NCBI GenBank assembly: GCA_963814095.1
Contig: CAWFBT010000011.1
Span: 1 to 64,000 of the forward strand
Direction: 5' to 3'
Source of the DNA: JACVRW01 sp963814095
GTDB taxonomy: Bacteria > Actinomycetota > Thermoleophilia > Solirubrobacterales > Thermoleophilaceae
DNA length: 64,000 nucleotides
The notes below the pieces were generated by a model. It searched no databases and was not told the origin of the DNA. It saw only the letters and a list, made by a program, of their open reading frames with translations. Position 1 is the stretch's first letter. Every line of letters starts with the position of its first letter. A program made the position numbers and the translations under genes. Positions 29,371 to 38,673 of this stretch are shown piece after piece.

Positions 29371-31538
29371 CCGCCGCGGGCCGCGGCCTGGCGACGCCGG
29401 AGCGCCTGAATCCGCTCGGCGTTGAGGGCGTCGACGGCCGGGATCAGCGATCCCAGCTCGTAGTGGTCGACCGCGATCAGGCTCACGGGGACGCCGCGTT
29501 TGCGCTGGCACTTCTTGGCGCGCCCGACGATCTGCTTCTCGGTCTGGAAGGGCTCGTTCGGTGAGCTCCGCGGCGGGAACACGTCGGCCCAGTGGTTGAT
29601 CATCAGGAACGGGCTGTCGACGTCGCCGCGCTCGAGTTCGCAGCTCAGCTGCTTGATCTTGGTGGCGCCGAGCGGGGTGTCCTGCACGAACGAGAAGCCG
29701 TCGAGGTACCACGGCACCGTTCCGTCGGCGTCCTTCTCGGTGAGCACGATCACGCGCTTGTTGCGGCTCACGAGCTCGCCGAGCGTCGGCATCGGGCTGT
29801 CGCGGTCCAGCGTCTCGACGTAGCGCAGCAGCCCTGACTCCTTGAACACCCGCTCGATGTCCTGGGGGCTCACGTAGGGCTCGATGAAGAGGATCACGAC
29901 CTCGCCGCGGTTCGCCTCGAGGAACTCCCTGACCTCGACGAGCTGGTCGACCATCTTGGTCGCGCCGAGCTCACAGACGGTGTGGCAGAGCCAGACCTCG
30001 CGCTTGCCCTTGAGGTCGCCGGCGCCAACCCTGCCCGCCAGCCGCTCCGCTGAGGCGAGCACCTCGGGCGGCAGGCTCTTCGCCACCTTGTTGCGGTCGC
30101 GCTTCTCGGTGGCGAAGTCGGTCCGCACCCTCCCGTCCGCGTTCTCGATCCCCCAATGCGCGTCGATCAGGAAGAGGCGGATGCCGTCCTGAAGCTGGCG
30201 CCGCATGTCGTGGCGCTGGTTCGCGATGAACCAGCCGGGGCTGTCCGACGCGGAGAACGAGTTGTGCGTGCCGGCCCAGGCGGCCTCGTTCAGGCGCAGC
30301 TCGCAGAGCGCGAACGAGCCGTTGCACTCACCGCGCTGAACGCTCGGCTGGGCGATGCTCGGCTCCGGCGCGCTGCTCGTGACGACGATGACCAGTGCCG
30401 TGAGCGCCCCGACGATGAGGACCGCCGCGGCGCCGGCCGCGACGAACGCCCGCCCGCGCGTGCGCTCGGCCTCCGCCCGTGTCTGGCCCGGGCGCGCCAG
30501 CAGGAGCAGCAGCTCGGACATGCCGAGGAAGACGAGATACGCGCCTCCGAGCACCGCGACGATCTGGAGCGCGAGCGTGGGCTCGAGCACGGCCAGCACG
30601 CCTGCCGCGAGCGCCGCGGCGCCGCGGAGAGCACGCGCCCAGGTGGCCCGCGGCCGTTGCGTGAGCCGTCTCAGGCGCTGCGTCGGCGCTTCGACGTCCT
30701 CCGGGTCGAGCGCCGCCGCCGCGGCAGCGACGGCGATGCCGAGCAGGGCGAGCAGCAGCGCCCAGGTCAGAAGGTCGCCGAGGAACGCGTCGAAGAGGCC
30801 GCCCACGGCATTGCGGACCTCGTCGTCCGTCAACTCATCCTCGCCGTAGACCCCCGCCAGCGTGCGCGCCTCCAGCACGAGCAGGCCCACCAGCAGGACC
30901 GTGCCCGCCGCTCCGATCGCCACGCCGGCCCTGAGCACGGCGACGCGTCGATCGGGGGCGACCGCCACCGCGCCCACCAGCACCAGGAGCGCGAGCAGCG
31001 GCAGCACGATTCCGAGCGTGCGGATGTTGTCCGCCGCGCGCAGCGTGGTGCCGGTGACCTCGCTGTCCTTCAGCGCGAGGAGGTCGGGCTTCAGGTCGTC
31101 CGGCAGCTGCTTCGCGAGGTTGGGCGATACCGAGCGCAGCCCGAACTCGACGATCTGAGCCGCGTCGCCGAGGTCGAGCAGCACGTTCTCCTTGTCGCGC
31201 ACGAAGAAGACCCGGTTCGCCTCCCGGGCGGCCGAACGGAAGACCCGCTGGAAGGGCTCCGTCTGGATCAGCGTGTCGACGACCGACTCGAGCAGCGGTC
31301 GTGCCGCCGCGAGGTCGGCGGAGCCGCGCTCGGCGAGGTAGATGACGATCTCGCGCCCGACGACGGTCCGCACTGCGTCGTCGTCGAGCGCCTCGATGGC
31401 TCGGTTGGCGAACGCCTCGCGGTCGACGATCTGCTCGCGCGCGTACAGGGCGACCGTGCCCGCGATCAGCAGCACGGCGCCAATGACGAGCATCACGACG
31501 CTGGCAGTGGTCCTGCTGCGGTAGGCCGAGGAACCCAT
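29367..31538 (-). CDS. Multi-pass membrane protein with C-terminal PI-PLC-like domain
   Basis: The product has 723 residues. A first membrane helix (VVMLVIGAVLLIAGTVALYA) precedes an extracellular helical region of about 130 residues. Several further membrane segments lie at about 170-395, and a C-terminal extracellular domain of about 300 residues follows. That domain has AWAGTHNSFS (His425) and VWLCHTVCELG (His519), the two catalytic histidines expected of PI-PLC X-type enzymes, plus VVILFIEPY and RVIVLTEKDADG. It is closest in pattern to bacterial PI-PLC-like proteins that cleave phosphodiester-linked lipids. The membrane fusion is less usual. The substrate is unknown. Confidence 0.8.
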   Translation of the reverse strand: MGSSAYRSRTTASVVMLVIGAVLLIAGTVALYAREQIVDREAFANRAIEALDDDAVRTVVGREIVIYLAERGSADLAAARPLLESVVDTLIQTEPFQRVFRSAAREANRVFFVRDKENVLLDLGDAAQIVEFGLRSVSPNLAKQLPDDLKPDLLALKDSEVTGTTLRAADNIRTLGIVLPLLALLVLVGAVAVAPDRRVAVLRAGVAIGAAGTVLLVGLLVLEARTLAGVYGEDELTDDEVRNAVGGLFDAFLGDLLTWALLLALLGIAVAAAAAALDPEDVEAPTQRLRRLTQRPRATWARALRGAAALAAGVLAVLEPTLALQIVAVLGGAYLVFLGMSELLLLLARPGQTRAEAERTRGRAFVAAGAAAVLIVGALTALVIVVTSSAPEPSIAQPSVQRGECNGSFALCELRLNEAAWAGTHNSFSASDSPGWFIANQRHDMRRQLQDGIRLFLIDAHWGIENADGRVRTDFATEKRDRNKVAKSLPPEVLASAERLAGRVGAGDLKGKREVWLCHTVCELGATKMVDQLVEVREFLEANRGEVVILFIEPYVSPQDIERVFKESGLLRYVETLDRDSPMPTLGELVSRNKRVIVLTEKDADGTVPWYLDGFSFVQDTPLGATKIKQLSCELERGDVDSPFLMINHWADVFPPRSSPNEPFQTEKQIVGRAKKCQRKRGVPVSLIAVDHYELGSLIPAVDALNAERIQALRRRQAAARGG

Positions 31539-31594
31539 TTTGCGAGTCGGGCAGTTGCGTGGGGGACTGTAACTGCTGTACCGTCGGGCGCCCG

Positions 31595-31663
31595 ATGCGA
31601 CGGACTCGGCTGGTCTTGGTCGTCGCGGCCGCGGTCTGCGCGGCCCTGGCGACCCGCCGCTAG
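31595..31663 (+). CDS. Possible 22-residue leader or mini-protein
   Basis: An ATG at 31595 opens a 23-codon frame with a basic start (MRRTRLVLVV) and a hydrophobic run ending ATRR. It stops 9 bases before the GTG of the membrane protein gene. It looks like a signal peptide without a mature protein. It could be a translated leader, a tiny membrane peptide, or chance. Confidence 0.25.
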   Translation: MRRTRLVLVVAAAVCAALATRR

Positions 31664-31672
31664 GCAGCGCCC

Positions 31673-32416
31673 GTGCAGCTCGCAGAGATCATCCTCGAGA
31701 TCGAAAACGACAGCGTGCTCAGCACCGAGGGGGAGCGCGCGGGGCTGATCCTGCTCGGGGCGATGCTGGTCTCGTTCCTGCTGATCCGCGTGAGCACGCG
31801 CCTGATGAGGAGCCCGAACGTCACCTGGTGGCCGGGCAGCATCAAGACGGAGGGCGGCCTGCACGTGCATCACCTCGTGTTCGGGATCGTGCTGATGCTG
31901 TTCGCGGGCTTCCTGATGGCGCTGCAGCTCGACAGCCCCTGGTTCGAGCTGGCCGCCGCCGCGTTCGGCATCGGCGCCGGGCTGACGCTCGACGAGTACG
32001 CGCTCTGGCTGCAGCTCGAGGACGTCTACTGGGCGGAGGAGGGACGCCGCTCGGTGGACGCCGTGATCGTCGCGGCGATCGTGGGTGGGCTGATCCTGAT
32101 GGGCTTCCTGCCCTTCTCGACAGACTCGGGCGCCCCGACGATCGTCCTCGCCGTGCTGGTCTCGCTGGCGGTCGCGGCGGTCGCGGTGCTGAAGGGGAAG
32201 ATCTTCATGGGCGTCGCCGGCATGCTGTTCCTGCCGATAGCGGTGATCGGCGCCATCCGGCTCGCGAAGCCCGACTCGTTCTGGGCGCGGCGCCGCTACC
32301 CGGAGGGGAGCCGGAAGCGGCTCAAGTCCGAGCACCGCTACGCGCGCCACACGCGCCGCTACCAGCGCTTCCAGGACACGGTCGCCGGCGCGCCCAGCCG
32401 AGAGTCCGAGAGCTGA
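31673..32416 (+). CDS. Integral membrane protein of unknown function
   Basis: The 247-residue product starts at GTG. It has about six membrane helices, with a conserved-looking stretch TEGGLHVHHLVFGIVLML that contains three histidines close to the membrane. LTLDEYALWLQLEDVYW follows on a loop. The C-terminal 50 residues are strongly basic and cytoplasmic (RKRLKSEHRYARHTRRYQR). I recognise the pattern from actinobacterial membrane proteins without assigned function. The His/Glu/Asp cluster might bind metal, but this is speculation. It is convergent with the truncated permease, with stops 6 bases apart. Confidence 0.7.
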   Translation: MQLAEIILEIENDSVLSTEGERAGLILLGAMLVSFLLIRVSTRLMRSPNVTWWPGSIKTEGGLHVHHLVFGIVLMLFAGFLMALQLDSPWFELAAAAFGIGAGLTLDEYALWLQLEDVYWAEEGRRSVDAVIVAAIVGGLILMGFLPFSTDSGAPTIVLAVLVSLAVAAVAVLKGKIFMGVAGMLFLPIAVIGAIRLAKPDSFWARRRYPEGSRKRLKSEHRYARHTRRYQRFQDTVAGAPSRESES

Positions 32417-32422
32417 GCTCGC

Positions 32423-33005
32423 TCAGTCCTCCTCGAGCGCCAGGCTCGCGAACTTCTCGTTCGTGTGTGTGCGCGCGTACGTGAAGAAGATCGTCAGCCC
32501 GATCACGAGCCAGATCACAAGCCGGATCCAGGTATCGATCGGCAGCATCGCCATCAGCGCCGAGCGCGCTCAGCAAGCCCCAGGCAGGCGACCACGTGGA
32601 CGTACGGCACGCGGAAGGGGCGCTCGACGTCCGGATGCGTGCGGCGCAGCACCATCACCCCCGTGCAGACGAGCACGAACGCCAGCAGCGTCCCGATCGA
32701 GACGAGGTTCCCGAGCACGTCGATCGGCACCAGCGCGGCGACGAGCGCGCCGGCGCCGCCGCACACGATCGTCGTGAAGACGGGCGTCTTGAAGCGTTCG
32801 CTCACGCGCCCGAAGGCGGGCGGGAGCATGCCGTCCGCGGACATGCGCATGAGGATGCGGGTCTGCCCGTAGAAGGTCACGAGCGCGGTCGAGAAGAGCC
32901 CGACCACGGCCGCCACGCCGAGCGCCTCGTCGAGCCAGTCGGCCCCTGACCCCTCGGCCTGGACCGCCTTCGAGAGCGGGTCGGCGACGTTGAGCTTCTC
33001 GTCGA
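32423..33005 (-). pseudogene. C-terminal fragment of a cationic amino acid (CAT-type) APC permease
   Basis: Only about the last 190 residues of an APC/CAT permease are present. The match begins near LNVADPLSKAV at about 32997 and continues with TFYGQTRILMRMSADGMLPPAFGRV, PIDVLGNLVSIGTLLAFVLVC and RRTHPDVERPFRVPYV. After a frameshift near 32563 it ends in LPIDTWIRLVIWLVIGL and a short tail. The first 300 or so residues, including the substrate-binding helices, are missing. Upstream of 33005 the DNA is already the lysS leader and coding region. It is either a decayed remnant or marks a deletion or assembly join. Confidence 0.75.
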
Positions 33006-33056
33006 GTCGGTCCCCCACCGCGTGGGAGCTTGACCGAACAGCCGGTGGGCTGCAGG

Positions 33057-34560
33057 ATGCGCCGCATGGAGGGGCCTGGCCAGGCGGGGGGCGAGAAGCC
33101 CGATTTCGTCGCCCGCGAGCGCGCGCAGCGGCTCCAAAAGCAGGAGCGCCTGGAGGCGGAGGAGGGACCCGCCTACGGCTACGACCGCGATCACACGCTC
33201 GCCCAGGTGCGCGCCGAGCTCGACGGGCTTGCGGCGGGCGGGGAGGCTCACGACGAGCTCCGCGTGGCCGGCCGCCTGATGCTGATCCGGCGCCACGGCG
33301 GCCTCGTGTTCGCCGACCTGAAGGACCAGACCGGCACCGTCCAGCTTCTCTTCTCACGCTCGGACGGGGTGCTCGACGGCGTCGCGGACCTCGACCGCGG
33401 CGACTGGATCGGGCTCGCGGGCACGGGCATGCGCACGCGCAAGGGCGAGCTGTCGATCAGGGTGCGCGAGTGGCGGCTGCTCACCAAGTCGCTGCGCGCG
33501 CTGCCCGACAAGCACAAGGGCCTCACCGACGTCGACACGCGCCTGCGCGAGCGCTACCTCGACCTGATCGTCAACCCGGCCTCGCGGCGCATCTTCGACA
33601 TCCGCTCCGCGGTGATCGCCTCGGTGCGGCGGACGCTCTCGGAGCGCGGCTTCACCGAGGTCGAGACGCCGGTGCTCGACGCCGCGGCGGGCGGCGCAGC
33701 GGCGCGTCCCTTCATCACCCACCACAACGCGCTCGACATCGACATGTACCTGCGGATAGCGCTCGAGCTGCCGCTCAAGCGGCTCGTGGTCGGCGGCTTC
33801 GAGGCGGTCTTCGAGATCGGGCGCGTGTTCCGCAACGAGGGCCTCGACACGCGCCACAACCCGGAGTTCACCCTGCTCGAGGCCTACCAGGCGCTGGCGG
33901 ACTACCACGACATGATGGATCTGGTCGAGGCGATCTGCTCGGAGGCCGCGGTGGCCGCGGCGGGAGATCGGCGACGCGACCTGTCGCCGCCGTGGCGGCG
34001 CGTGACGATGGCCGACCTGATCGAGGAGGTCAACGGGGTCCGGATGCACCCCTCGATGCCGATCGAGGAGGCGCGCGCGATCTGCGACAGGTTCGGCGTC
34101 CCCTACGAGTCGGGCTGGGGCGCCGGGCGGCTGATGTCGGAGGTCTACGACGAGACCTGCGAGGCACACGCTGGTCGCGCCGACGTTCGTCTACGACTAC
34201 CCGCGCGAGGTCTCGCCGCTCGCCCGCGCGCATCGCTCGGATCCTGACCTCGTCGAGCGCTTCGAGGCGGTGATCGGCGGCCGCGAGCTCGCCAACGCCT
34301 ACTCCGAGCTGAACGACGCGGTCGATCAGCGCGCCCGCTTCGAGGTCGAGGCGGCGGCCAAGGCGGCGGGGGACGAGGAGGCCGAGGGCCTCGACGAGGA
34401 CTACATCCGGGCGCTCGAGTACGGCCTGCCGCCGACCGGCGGCCTCGGGATCGGGCTCGACCGGCTCGTGATGCTGATCGCGGGCGCCGCGGCGATCCGC
34501 GAGGTGATCCTGTTCCCGACGATGCGGCCCGAGCCCGGGACGGCGCCGCGAACGACGCGC
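33057..34560 (+). CDS. lysS: Lysyl-tRNA synthetase, class II (frameshift near 34171)
   Basis: The enzyme charges tRNA-Lys. The N-terminal OB fold (LRVAGRLMLIRRHGGLVFADLKDQ) is followed by the class II core. Motif 2 is VFRNEGLDTRHNPEFT, and motif 3 is GGLGIGLDRLVMLIAG close to the end (ILFPTMRPE). Between them the frame slips near 34171 (GAGGCACACGCTGG, expected GAGGCCACGCTGG) and resumes as VAPTFVYDYPREVSPLARAHR. The length is about 500 residues. Start could be the TTG at 33030 or the ATGs at 33057 or 33066. The 3' end is uncertain because the sequence beyond 34560 contains more indels. An mprF-like gene follows, so the two may share lysyl-tRNA as product and substrate. Confidence 0.9.
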
Positions 34561-34676
34561 GCCGGCCTGTCCTCGGGCGGCGTGCCGACGGCCGCCGCGA
34601 TGGCGCTCCCCGGCGCCTCCCGAGCCCGAGCAGCCGGCGGCGCGCAGCGGTCGAGACCCCGCAGCGCCGGCGGCGC

Positions 34677-36420
34677 GTGCGAGCACCGTCAGGCCACGCG
34701 CGGCTGCTCGGCTGGGCTCACCGCTCGTGGGCGGGATCGGCTGCCTGCTCGCGCTGCTCCCGGGCGTCCACGACCGCCTCGGGCTGGCCGCGACGCGTCG
34801 GCGACGAGTCGATCCGCGTCGCCGGGCACGTGGCGTCGGTGCTGGTCGGGCCTCGCGCTGATCCTGCTCGCCCGCCAGCTCGCGCGCGGCAAGCAGCGCG
34901 CGTGGGAGGCTGGCGGTCGCGCTGTTCGCGGTCGCGGCGGTCGCGCACGTCGTCAAGGGCCCGCATCCGATCGTGGTCGCCGTACTCGCTCGCGATGCTG
35001 GTCGGGCTGCTCGTCTGGAAGCGCGACGCCTTCACCGCGCAAGGCCGACCCCGGCTCGGTCGGGGCGCTGCTGCGCTTCGTCCCCGCCTACTTCGTGGCG
35101 GTCGTCGGCTTCGGCGCCGTCACGCTCGTGCTCGAGCGCGAGCACGTTGAGGACGACGCTCGAGCGTGGCGGCGTGCTGCAGGCGGTGTTCGCCGGCCTG
35201 GTCGGGCTCGACGGCCCCTACGAGTACAGCGGCCGCTTCTTCGAGCGACTTCTTCCCGGCGGCGCTGCTCGCGCTCGGCATCGCCGGCATCTTGATCTTG
35301 CTCGCTGCTCCTGTTCCGCGCGGTCGCGCGCCGCGACGCTCCGACCGAGGACGAGCGCGAGCGGGCGCGCGCGGCTGGTCCGCCTGTACGGCGCCGACAC
35401 GCTCGACTACTTCGCGCTGCGCCCCGACAAGAGCTACTTCTTCGCGAGCGACGGCGACGCGATGATCGCCTACACCTACACGAGCGGCTACGCGCTCGTC
35501 GCGGCCGACCCGATCGGCGCCGCCGGCCTCGGACCGGCACGCGTGCTCGACGAGTTCCTCGAGTTCTGCGCGGCGCGCGCCTGGCGTGTCGCGTTCCTCG
35601 CCGTGCGCGAGTCGGACCTCGACGCTGTACCGCGCACGCGGCTTCCTCGAGGTCTACCTCGGCGACGAGGCGATCATCCCCTGCGACGAGTTCACGCTGT
35701 CGGGCAGCTCGATGAAGTCCGTGCGCTCCGCGGTCACGCGCGTCGGGCGCGAGCACCGCTTCCGCCTGATGCGCGAGACCGACGCGTCGCCGCAGCTCGT
35801 CGAGGACCTGAACGGATCCGCGAGCGCTGGCGCGGCAAGGCGCCCGAGCGCGGTTTCACGATGGAGCTCGGCGGCGGCGTCCGCGGCGAGAACCCCGACT
35901 TCCTGCTGGCGGTTGCGTTCGACGTCCGAGGAGCACCCGCTCGGCTTCCTGCGGCTCGTGCCGTGCTTCGGGCCGGACCCCGGCTGGTCGCTCGATCTGA
36001 TGCAGCGCGATCCCGACGCGCCCAACGGCATGACCGAGTTCCTGATCGCGAACGCGGCGCTCGCGCTCGGCGAGCGCGGCTTCACGCGGCTGTCGATGAA
36101 CTTCGCCGCCTGGGGGCGGCTGTTCGACACGGGCGCACAGCTGAGCCTCGGCGCAGCGCATCGCGAGGAAGATCGCCGAGGTGCTCAACCCGTACTTCCA
36201 GATCAAGTCGCTGCGCGACTTCAACGCCAAGTTCGACCCGCGCTGGGCGCCGCGCTCGATCATGGTCGAGGACGTCGGCTCGATGCCGACGGTCGGACTG
36301 CTGTACGCGAGCGTCGAGGGCTTCGTCAACCTGCCCTTCGTCGGCCGGAGGCTCCAGCCGCGCGAGGGCCCGGCCGCGCCGCCGCAGCTGCGACCCGGCG
36401 ATGCCGTAACGCCGGCGTGA
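34677..36420 (+). CDS. MprF/LysX-type phosphatidylglycerol lysyltransferase (many frameshifts)
   Basis: When frames are followed from 34677 (GTG) to the TGA at 36418, a protein of about 575 residues appears. The N-terminal third has several membrane segments (RLVGGIGCLLALLPG, VAGHVASVLVG, FVPAYFVAVVGFGAVTL, FPAALLALGIAGILIL). The rest is the DUF2156 aminoacyl-transferase domain (RLVRLYGADTLDYFALRPDKSYFFASDGDAMIAY, RVAFLAVRESDLDLY, GFLEVYLGDEAIIP, SMKSVRSAVTRV, PNGMTEFLIANAAL, RGFTRLSMNFAAWG, and YFQIKSLRDFNAKFDPRW). These enzymes transfer lysine from lysyl-tRNA to phosphatidylglycerol and make the membrane less negative. At least ten single-base indels break the gene; they look like errors. 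Confidence 0.85.
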
Positions 36421-36471
36421 CGGCGCGCCTCATGCTCGTCAGGAGTGCGACCCGAGGGCGACTCTCAGGCA

Positions 36472-36813
36472 ATGATGAGGGAGGAGCTGAGCTCCGCCGG
36501 GCTCGCCGAGCGCGAGGGGCTGTGGCGGGATCCGGACGACAGGATCGGCGCGATCGTCTCGCCGCTCGGCGTCTTCGTCGGCTGGATCGACGTGATCTGG
36601 CCCAGTCCGTCCTACTGCGAGCCGCGTTTGCGAGACGTCGTCCACGTGCCCCCGGCGAACATCGAGCTCGATTTGGGGCCGGTGCTGGTTCGGGCCGAGG
36701 CGCGTTTTGCGGCGGCGCGCCGGACCTGCCGCTACTGCGGCCGTCACCACGCACCGGGCTACATGCTCACGCGCGACGTCTGCCAGGCGTGCGCGCCCGG
36801 CGTCGTGTACTGA
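36472..36813 (+). CDS. Small protein with C-terminal zinc-knuckle-like CxxC pairs
   Basis: The product is about 113 residues from the ATG at 36472 (a GTG at 36445 is possible). The N-terminal part is unremarkable (REELSSAGLAEREGLWRDPDDRIGAIV in two short pieces, then VFVGWIDVIWPSPSY). The C-terminus has CRYCGRHHAPGYMLTRDVCQAC, a CxxC-x16-CxxC arrangement able to bind zinc, with two histidines between. No family is recognised. Its end overlaps the start of the secreted hydrolase gene by 25 bases in another frame. It could be a small nucleic-acid or protein adaptor, which is inference only. Confidence 0.55.
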   Translation: MMREELSSAGLAEREGLWRDPDDRIGAIVSPLGVFVGWIDVIWPSPSYCEPRLRDVVHVPPANIELDLGPVLVRAEARFAAARRTCRYCGRHHAPGYMLTRDVCQACAPGVVY

Positions 36814-37856
36814 GCGCGTTCGCCGCGGTCGCTGCGCTCGCCCTCCCCGCAACGGCGGCCGCCGTGCCGGCCCAGGTCCGCGACTACGACCTCGGTCGCG
36901 TGGAGCTGGCCGACCCGTCTCCCTTCGGAGCGCTGCCGATCCGCCTGTGGGGAGCGCTCGGAGTGCCGACCGGCCCGGGGCCGCATCCGCTCGTGGTGGT
37001 CGGCCACGGCCGCCACGGCACGGGCTGCCCGAGCGGCGAGGCGGACAGCGAGACCTGGCCCTGCTTCCGCCGCGAGCAGCGCAACGACCTCGGGCTGCGG
37101 CACGTCGTGGCGGCGCTCGCCCGGCGCGGGATCGCCGCGATCGCACCGGACCTGAACGGCGCCTACACGGGCGGCTGGGGCGAGCCGAACGACCGCCGCC
37201 GCTGGCCGCGCATCGTCAACCGCACGCTGGCCGCGGTCGCGCGCGAGGCCGGCGGCGGCACGCCGCGCTTCCCGATCCCGCTGGCGGGTCGCATCGACCT
37301 CGCGCGACTCGGGTTCCTCGGGCACTCGCTGAGCGGTCACCGCTCGGTGCGCGCGGCGCGCCAGCGGGCCACGAACCACTCGCCCGCGCAGATCGCCGCG
37401 GGCCGCGGGCCGGTGCGGGCGCTGTTCCTGCTCACGCCGGTGTTCGCGCGCACGGCACCGCCCGCGGGCGTGCCGTTCGCGGTCGCGGTCGCCACCTGCG
37501 ACGGCGACACCGGGCTGATGGGACGCGGCTACTTCCGCCAGGCCGTCGCGAGCCCGGCCCGGCGCGCCCCGGCCCAGCTCGTAGAGCTCGCGCGGGCAAA
37601 CCACAACTACTTCAACCGCACGCTCAGCCGCCGCGGAAACGACGACGCCCCCTTCGGCCGGCCGGGCTGCAAGCCGCCGGCGCGGCCGTCCGCGGCGGCC
37701 CAGCAGCGCTGGCTCGACCGGGCCGCTGCGGACTTCTTCGACGTGACGCTGCGAGCCGCGCCGCGGCCCGCCTGGCTGCGCCTCAGCGGCCCGCTGCCCG
37801 ACCGTCTGCACGGACTCAACGTGCTCGTGCGCCGAGACCGTTCGGGCGCAGCCTGA
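36789..37856 (+). CDS. Secreted alpha/beta hydrolase
   Basis: The product has 355 residues from the GTG at 36789, chosen because it gives a perfect signal peptide (basic ARRR, then LSAFAAVAALALPATAAA). Mature-domain motifs are PLVVVGHGRHGTG (oxyanion region), GIAAIAPDLNGAY, and the nucleophile elbow GFLGHSLSGH with its Ser. VATCDGDTGLMG carries a likely acidic residue, and ARANHNYFN a likely catalytic His. Cysteine spacing suits an extracellular enzyme. It resembles dienelactone-hydrolase/cutinase-like esterases. It overlaps the upstream small gene by 25 bases. Confidence 0.75.
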   Translation: MRARRRVLSAFAAVAALALPATAAAVPAQVRDYDLGRVELADPSPFGALPIRLWGALGVPTGPGPHPLVVVGHGRHGTGCPSGEADSETWPCFRREQRNDLGLRHVVAALARRGIAAIAPDLNGAYTGGWGEPNDRRRWPRIVNRTLAAVAREAGGGTPRFPIPLAGRIDLARLGFLGHSLSGHRSVRAARQRATNHSPAQIAAGRGPVRALFLLTPVFARTAPPAGVPFAVAVATCDGDTGLMGRGYFRQAVASPARRAPAQLVELARANHNYFNRTLSRRGNDDAPFGRPGCKPPARPSAAAQQRWLDRAAADFFDVTLRAAPRPAWLRLSGPLPDRLHGLNVLVRRDRSGAA

Positions 37857-37874
37857 CCGGGGTACTGTCGCCGC

Positions 37875-38647
37875 ATGGGACAACGAGAGAGCTATGCACC
37901 CGGGGCCTTCTCCTGGGCCGACCTCGCAACCACCGACGCCGACGCCGCAAAGGCCTTCTACTCAGACCTCTTCGGCTGGGAGCTCGACGACCTCGACCTC
38001 CCCGGCGGCGGCGTCTACACGATGGCCCTGATCGACGGTCGCCGAGTCGGCGCACTCGGCGACGGTCCAGCAGGAGGGCCAGCCGCCCGCCTGGAACGCG
38101 TACGTGACGGTCGAGGACGCCGACGCCACCGCCGCCAAGGTCCGCGAGCTCGGCGGAACCCTGTTCGCCGAGCCCTTCGATGTGATGGAGGCCGGCCGCA
38201 TGGCAGTGATCGCGGACCCCACCGGTGCTGTCTTCTGCATCTGGCAGCCCGGTGACCAGATCGGCGCCGAGCTCGTGAACGGGCACGGGCTGCTGTCGCT
38301 GACCCAGCTCAACACGTCTGACATCGACCAGGCGAGCGCGTTCTACTCGGCTCTCTTCGGCTGGCGCATCGAGCTCAACGAGGCCACCGAGACGCCCTAC
38401 TGGGGGATCTACCTCGGCGACGACCTGAACGCCGGCATGATGGCGCTGCCGCCGGGTCAGCCGCGCGCCGCCGCACTGGCTCGTCTACTTCGGCCACAAC
38501 GATCTCGATGGGGCGGCCGAGAAGATCTCAGCGGCCGGGGGAACGATCCTGGTGCCGAAGACCGCTGTACCGGGCGGCGAGTTCGTGGTCGGCCAAGACG
38601 CTCAGGGCGCCGTGTTCGGGCTGTTCGACGGCCGCTTCGACGACTAG
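37875..38647 (+). CDS. Two-domain VOC (glyoxalase-like) protein (two frameshifts)
   Basis: Two VOC modules lie in tandem. The first starts APGAFSWADLATTDADAAKAFYSDLFGWE and ends with DPTGAVFCIWQPG. The second starts LTQLNTSDIDQASAFYSALFGWRI and ends with QGAVFGLFDGRFDD. The frame slips near 38064 (GACGGTC where GACGTC is expected) and near 38470, and each time the domain resumes. This is the common actinobacterial hydroxylase-like VOC arrangement of about 257 residues, in which both halves form one barrel set. Its ligand is unknown. Confidence 0.8.
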
Positions 38648-38673
38648 GGCGCGCAGCGGGGGCGTCGCCGGGC

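Noticed and set aside
34800..35340. Insertions spaced at about 61 bases, suggesting a file-format artefact
   Set aside because: A few early sites fit 61-base steps, but later ones (for example 54117, 54541, 54578, 54664, 54705) do not.
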